Positions 59,201 through 64,000 of a stretch of DNA of 64,000 nucleotides are shown piece after piece; the stretch's first letter is position 1, and each line of letters opens with the position of its first letter. The notes beneath the pieces are model-generated. The model was not told the DNA's origin. It worked only from the letters and a program-made list of their open reading frames with translations, and searched no databases. A program made the position numbers and the translations under genes. This DNA comes from Phoronis australis (lineage: Eukaryota; Phoronida; Phoronidae). The stretch covers positions 27,391-91,390 of the forward strand of contig NMRA01000663.1 of NCBI GenBank assembly GCA_002633005.1, given 5' to 3'.

Positions 59201-62200
59201 ACAGAATATTTTAGCAACGAGTTTCCTTTAAAAATTCATTAGTTAATTTTCAAATTATAACAATAACATCATCTCCAAAGCCATGCCAAGTGTCAATATT
59301 CCTCTCTCTTGTCACCCTGTGAATGAGGAGCTGCAACTTTTATGTAAAACAAGAATTTGATTAATTGATTATAAATAAACAAAATTAATGTAAAAGAAAA
59401 AAGATCGTATTTACTAAGAGAATATAATATTCTGCACCTACATATATTTAGTAAGGGTTGTCATTTGACTGCCACATTTTATATATCGTAATATTTACAA
59501 CAGCCACAATCAGCAATGATTTCCGCCCACCATGTGCAGTACGAGACACTCATTTTTGCAATTATTATTTTCAAGTTGTCAGATCCATTAAAAAATCAAC
59601 ATCAGTTATAGTCCTATTATTACGAAAATGTTGGTCAAATTTCATGCCTGCGTGTGAAGATCCACCATAGAACTTGGTAGATATCAAGACGGATGTCCCT
59701 AGAAGACTTACACAGTAGTCAACCCATCCACAAAGTTAACCAAAAACCATGTCCAAAAGATTTATCAACTAAGGAACTTGGTGGAAAATACACCAGATGC
59801 AAAGAAAGCTAAGATTGCCACTTGGAGGCACCATGACAGTAATCAGACTTTTCTGAAAATTAATGTATGCATGTCTGAGTTCTCTGCTAACTGTTGTGCT
59901 TCCATGATGATTCTCTAAGCAGTTTTTTGAATAGAGAGGTGAATGCCAAAACACAGTCAAGAAAACATTTAACAAAAATTACCACTGAGGTCACCTGCGT
60001 ATTACAAACCTGTGCGAAATTTCATGAAAATCTGCCAGTGCATTTGGTAGAAACCATAAAAAACAATTGCAAAAATGCTAAAATTTCCACTAGGTGGCAC
60101 AACAATAGCTGAGTTTGTCGGAAAGTAGTCCTCATTCATCGTCACATTGAAAGATTAGCCAGAAATTTTTGCTTCCAATTTCACCAACAGTTTTGTGACA
60201 GTCTAAAATAATAATTAAAGAGCTGCTGAATTAAGGCTTCTGAATCTTCTAGTTTACCACGATTCCACTATTTGATAGCTGATAACAAGCATTTGTCACA
60301 GAGTGACTATACTGTCCTCAACACATGCAGGTCACAAAACTACTAACACCTCTCTGCAGATTCCTTACACGAAATATCGAGCCAACATTTTCCACAACAA
60401 ATTGACCTTCTTGCTGTGACCTTGAAACTTAAGTAATGTCAAAGTAACTAAAAATAACACATCAGTGTAAAATATTAACAAAATTTGCAGCTTCCTTTTG
60501 GAGATATCGCGGCAACAACATGTCGTCATACAGACGTACGGTCGTGACTACTATGTCCCCCACTTTGTGCTAACACCTGGTCAGGGGGACAGCATGCATT
60601 CATGTCACTTACAGGTAGTCAAGGATTTCTTGGCCTTGATTGGGGAAAAGTCCTTGGCAAAAAAAATCTGTAATACCCTTGGAGTACTCATGCGGTTGCC
60701 ATGGAACCACCTAAAATAAACCAACACAAACATAACCTGTTAACAGAGGCTGAGACACAATTAAAGCCGTAATTCCACTGTCAGAAGATGTCAATTTAAG
60801 TAATCACGTACGCCGTAAATTGAAGATTTTTTTACCGTGACCATTCACTGCCTTTAATTTGGGTCAAAAATATTTGCTACGATTGGCATTTTTTGGAGGC
60901 TTCGTATAATGCAGCAATTAAAATGCTGAAGATTTTACCATAATGTTGTTTGGTGACGACTACAACAAAATTTCCTGAACATTAGACATTACATATCCAA
61001 ACAGAAGGTATCTTAACGACAATGCTTTTCACTGGTTGGGATAATGATTACAATTGCCACTTTTCACAGCGCCTGCACTCTTATAACAGACTTCTTTTGT
61101 TTGAGGATTCAGGAATACATAAGGTTGTCAACAATAACCACTGCCTGTTGGTGTCAACACTCTTTCCCATCCCAACCATTTTAAATAGCGGACTTTGAAG
61201 ACCAAATCCATAATTCAAAATAAATCTTCATTGTTTGAACATCAAAAAATGGTAAACTACAACCCAAGAAAGGAACAAGAGCAACGAGGAGTGTTGAAAT
61301 GCCCCAAAAATGCACTGCAAACGGTGTGCTTCTAGGGAATCCGATGTTTATTAATTTTGTAACATAAAAATGGGCACTAGATGGTGCAAAATACTTTGAA
61401 TCCATTGAAAAACGGGAAAAAGTCTTTTTTTCTTTAACAAAAAGCTAAGTATTTATATGAAAATCTGTTAAGGAACTTCAGAGAAACATAAGAAAACATA
61501 ACAGAAAAAATGAAATTGCCAATAGGGGGCGCAGTGTTCGTCGAATCTGTCTGAAAGTCATCATTTTCTGTTGCCAACTTCATATAAATACATGCACTAA
61601 GTTTAATAAGGATCCTGCAGACGAATTAGACGATACATCTATGGGTGCAAAAACTGCCAATAGAAGGCGCCACAGTAATCGAAGTTGGAAAATCATCGTC
61701 AAACGTTCTCTTAATAGTAAGAACAAACAATTTTCACAATATCCTTATAGTGGTTTGGTAAATAGAGGGGCGGACGCAAAATGCCTCGAATCCATCCGAA
61801 AACGGAAGCATAGCGTCATCTCATAAATAGATGCCTAGGTGCCAAATTTCATGACAATTGGTTACGGACCTTAAGATACAGAGAGAAACATAAAAAACTA
61901 AAATTGCCACTGGAGGGCACAGCGGTATTCGGGTTGGTCCAAAACTCGTCACTCTCTGTCGTCAACCCCATAGGAACACACCTACCAAATTTCAATAAGA
62001 TCCTGTGAGGGGTTTAGAGGATACAGCAGCAGACGCCGGACGCCCAGACAGAGATGATGGCAACATGCACCCACATATAAATATGTGGGCGCATAAAAAT
62101 CACAAGCACTGCAACTGTTGTATCAACCCATATGATCTGCCTAAAGTATATAAACAACACAATCGTGGTGAAATTTGACTTGTGTACACCAATGAACTAT

Positions 62201-62423
62201 GTGCTTATCTGAATGATCTTTATACCCCCAAAGAATTTTTTCCACATTATGATTGCAAAAAAGCCTGTTGGCAACCGTTTTAGAAGCTATTTACCTCATG
62301 ACCTAATTTCTCCAAAGCCTGCTTAGCCAGCAACACTGCACGTCGAGAGGCCGGTAGGGTTGGGAAGACCCCTTCACATTCTGCGAAGAAACCAATTCTG
62401 AGAGGTCTCGTGTTCTTGTATAC
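53127..62423 (-). CDS. FAAH: Second FAAH gene, exons 8-15 only within the window
   Basis: Eight exons on the minus strand correspond one-to-one to exons 8-15 of the complete gene, with the same lengths (129, 98, 100, 44, 40, 109, 140 and 120 bases), phases and GT-AG junctions. They join to 780 bases: 259 residues and a stop. About 26 residues differ from the complete gene (near 90% identity) and there is no stop or frameshift, which argues for selection rather than decay. The catalytic Lys and Ser residues are in exons 4 and 6, which are not in the window. Whether this is a full gene or a 3' fragment depends on sequence beyond 64000. Confidence 0.9.
53347..54415. mobile_element. Copy-2-specific insertion in FAAH intron 14
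   Basis: The intron between exons 15 and 14 is 1428 bases here and 341 in the first copy. The extra ~1.07 kb is flanked by TAATG on both sides, where the first copy has a single TAATG. Its left part matches 38500-38850, so it belongs to a dispersed family. Confidence 0.7.
53433..53536. repeat. Two tandem 52-bp units within the intron insertion
   Basis: ACAGTTCTTGGTGGGTGG to AGAGTAGGATAC occurs twice with one difference. Confidence 0.92.
54675..54814 (-). CDS. FAAH: Second FAAH copy, exon 14
   Basis: The core NLLNFTSGVLPVTKVT is kept, but about ten residues differ, mostly in the tail after AMKD. Confidence 0.92.
55160..55268 (-). CDS. FAAH: Second FAAH copy, exon 13
   Basis: Protein sequence identical to the first copy across the exon; base differences are silent apart from the split last codon. 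Confidence 0.92.
56251..56290 (-). CDS. FAAH: Second FAAH copy, exon 12
   Basis: Encodes SLKDEIDYTLEFE. The acceptor sits directly beside a six-unit 48-bp tandem repeat in intron 11. Confidence 0.87.
56295..56582. repeat. Six-unit 48-bp tandem repeat in FAAH intron 11
   Basis: Units start at 56295, 56343, 56391, 56439, 56487 and 56535 and contain AGTATAAATTAAACAATAT then TTGGTCAAC. The first copy has one unit (about 27117-27164). With a 48-base period the minus strand stays open and runs in frame into exon 12, giving a 127-codon artefact. Confidence 0.97.
57429..57472 (-). CDS. FAAH: Second FAAH copy, exon 11
   Basis: Encodes SSFTSIVLRAMCGL; acceptor and donor match the first copy. Confidence 0.87.
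58385..58484 (-). CDS. FAAH: Second FAAH copy, exon 10
   Basis: Two conservative changes (Met to Ile, Met to Leu) in RGDSVSTPIQMTYYTLLL; donor GTGAGT kept. Confidence 0.9.
58522..58720. repeat. CTCF-core repeat, second copy intron 9
   Basis: CCACTAGGGGGCAC at 58522-58535 is followed by ATCCATCCGAAAGTCATT and later AGACAGAGATGACA. It is the paralogous partner of the unit at 29890. Confidence 0.75.
59810..60160. repeat. CTCF-core repeats, second copy intron 9
   Basis: Cores at 59818-59831 (CCACTTGGAGGCAC) and 60087-60100 (CCACTAGGTGGCAC, full match) correspond to 31300 and 31567 in the first copy. Confidence 0.72.
60613..60710 (-). CDS. FAAH: Second FAAH copy, exon 9
   Basis: Six residue differences in 33, including MF to FC after GITDF, making this one of the most diverged exons. 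Splice sites are intact. Confidence 0.9.
61290..62100. repeat. Array of CTCF-core repeats specific to copy 2
   Basis: Head-to-tail units with cores at 61519-61532 (CCAATAGGGGGCGC), 61657-61670 and 61907-61920, separated by GATACAG and CCAAATTTCA family blocks. It ends in GACGCCGGACGCCCAGACAG and a small hairpin (CCCACATATAAATATGTGGG). It lies in the intron between exons 9 and 8, which is 1584 bases here against 373 in copy 1. Confidence 0.72.
62295..62423 (-). CDS. FAAH: Second FAAH copy, exon 8
   Basis: Encodes VYKNTRPLRIGFF through LEKLGHE; two residues differ from the first copy, the rest of the exon being nearly identical at base level. Confidence 0.92.
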
Positions 62424-62639
62424 CTATAATAAATGAAAAGGTATTTAGTAATTGTAATGAACATTATAGTGTGAGCTTTTAATAGTCACAAAGCATTTAA
62501 ATACCAACAAACTACCATATTCTCCCTAATTAGCACCTAGGCTCTTAGAAAAATTCGTTTCGGGGGCGAGTGCTCATTGTGAACGAAGGCAGTGGTTTGG
62601 TTGATAGAGGGAGGACACCAAAAACAGACTAGAAAACAG

Positions 62640-63400
62640 TAAAAATGGCCACTAAATGGTGCAAAATATGTTGAATCTATCCGAAAATGGAAACATCACA
62701 TCATTTCCTAAATAGAAAGTTATTTCCAAAATTTCATAAAAACCTGTCAACTGAAGGAACTTCAGAGAAACAGAGAAAAGCGGAAAAAACTCAAATTGCC
62801 ACCAGGAGGCACACTGTTTGTCTGATCAGTCTGAAAATTTTGTTGTAAATTGTCAACTTCACATAAATACACTTGCTAAATTTAATAAAGATCCTGCCAT
62901 AGGTTTTGGAGATACAGTTATGGGTGCAAACAAAAAAACAAAATTGCCACTTAAGGAGGCGCCACAGTAGTCGAAGTTGTCGGAAAATCCTCGTCAACCG
63001 TCCTCCTCATACTAGAAACATACTTGACAATTTTCACGATCATCCTTAAGTTGTTTGGTTGATAGAGGGTCGGACTGGAAAAACAGACTCGAAAACAGTG
63101 AAAATGGCCATTAAGTGGTGCAAAATAACTCGAATGCATCCGTAAACGGGATGATAGCATCACCTCACTAATAGATGCCTATGTGCCAAGTTTCATGAAA
63201 ATCCGTTGAGGACCTTTCAAGATACAGAGGTAAATATAAAAACTAAAGTTGCCACTAGGATGCACATCGGTAGTCGGATCCGTCCGAAATTCGTCTTCAT
63301 ACGTCGTCACCTTCATAGGAACACATCTGCCAAATCTCATCAAAATACTAAAAGGGGTAATAGGAGATACAGATATAAATGTGTGGGCGCATAAAAATGT
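62640..63400. repeat. Array of CTCF-core repeats upstream of exon 8, copy 2
   Basis: Cores at 62799-62812, 62947-62962 (two bases longer) and 63252-63265, with relatives CCACTAAATGGTGC near 62648 and CCATTAAGTGGTGC near 63107. The same family blocks recur between them. Confidence 0.7.
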
Positions 63401-63665
63401 TGCACTTTTGTAGATAAGTTATGCAATATTTTGAGTTCTAATAAAGGTCATACTTGAACTACTGTATTGACATTTGTAGTTTTGTCTGCTGTGAAATGTT
63501 TAGAATAATGTAGCTGTAATCTGGAAAGTTAACGACTGGGCTCATAATTTATTTAACAATAAACTGACTTTTAAGTTTCACTAACAATCAAAATCTAATT
63601 ATTTTGACACAGACATCAAAGTATCAGGAAATACAATTTATTTTTGAGGGTTGAGAATATTCAAA

Positions 63666-64000
63666 ATGTCAATAGCGGGGTTGCAACCGAATCGATTTAA
63701 CGATTGCGCATGTCCGGAAATTAGGGTGCGCAAAGGCTATTGGGATTGATAAGGGTAAATGGAATGGCCGATTGGTTTGCACGACGTGTGATTTGTGTGC
63801 ATTAAACTACGCTGCATTATGTAATTCTGCCGCTATTCGCCCTAATTAGCGCCCATGCCTCAACAAGTGCCCCAACGCGTTTTCAGACTTTGCTAAAGTA
63901 AGCGCCCAGCCCATGAACTACATGCGAAAAATGCCCTTACCTACAGTTCTAACGTCTCCAATTTATCAATTGAAAGATCCGACAGCCTGAATTTGTAACG
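63666..64000. other. Sequence after the duplication breakpoint
   Basis: No match to copy 1. It includes CGCCCTAATTAGCGCCCATG and AGTAAGCGCCCAG, which resemble the TCCCTAATTAGCACCTAGG string near 62522, so it is probably another mobile element cut by the window end. Confidence 0.45.

Larger units (their letters stand above)
47663..63665. repeat. Large duplicated block, copy 2 (pairs with 20730-33665)
   Basis: Direct, diverged copy of the block at 20.7-33.7 kb. It starts at a GTTGTTTTTTGTGGTGAAA match, contains FAAH exons 15 to 8 in the same order and strand, and ends inside the sequence equivalent to intron 7. Homology to copy 1 stops at about 63665, roughly 230 bases before exon 7 would be expected. 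Confidence 0.92.

Overview
The window looks like nuclear DNA of an animal, probably a marine invertebrate (a deuterostome is my guess; the species cannot be read from the sequence). It is AT-rich and has GT-AG spliced genes, large introns, several families of short mobile elements and two assembly gaps (5928-6203 and 16598-17310). There are no operons, and almost all open frames outside the genes below are chance.

Layout. (1) 1-14 kb: gene-poor, with mobile-element remnants at the left edge, a hAT-like repeat running into the first gap, and scattered RFX-type motifs. (2) 14.1-20.1 kb: a ~2.5 kb unit present twice in direct orientation around the second gap. Each unit holds an apparently intronless 402-residue coding region of unknown function, a shared upstream region (candidate non-coding first exon and intron, TCTCGCGAGA palindrome, X-box-like site) and an upstream ORF overlapping the start codon. 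(3) 20.5-23.8 kb: repeats, including a 48-bp minisatellite and a perfect 22-bp hairpin. (4) 24.2-41.5 kb, minus strand: a complete 15-exon gene for fatty-acid amide hydrolase (FAAH), 583 codons when joined, with the catalytic Lys-Ser-Ser triad in place. (5) 41.5-47.6 kb: FAAH upstream region and a decayed EnSpm/CACTA-type transposase. (6) 47.6-63.7 kb: a diverged direct copy of the block at 20.7-33.7 kb, with intact exons 8-15 of a second FAAH gene (about 90% identical over 259 residues). The similarity stops near 63665, just before exon 7 would be expected, so exons 1-7 of the second gene must lie beyond the window or be missing.

The simplest model is a tandem duplication of a ~27 kb unit (about 20.6-47.6 kb) that doubled FAAH, followed by separate insertions, deletions and tandem-repeat growth in each copy. 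FAAH is an integral-membrane serine hydrolase that cleaves anandamide and other fatty-acid amides, so the locus bears on lipid-amide signalling. The introns of both copies are packed with a dispersed repeat whose core matches the CTCF-binding consensus. I did not find a wholly new system. The most notable items are the FAAH duplication, the CTCF-core repeat and the doubled orphan gene, which may be an assembly artefact.
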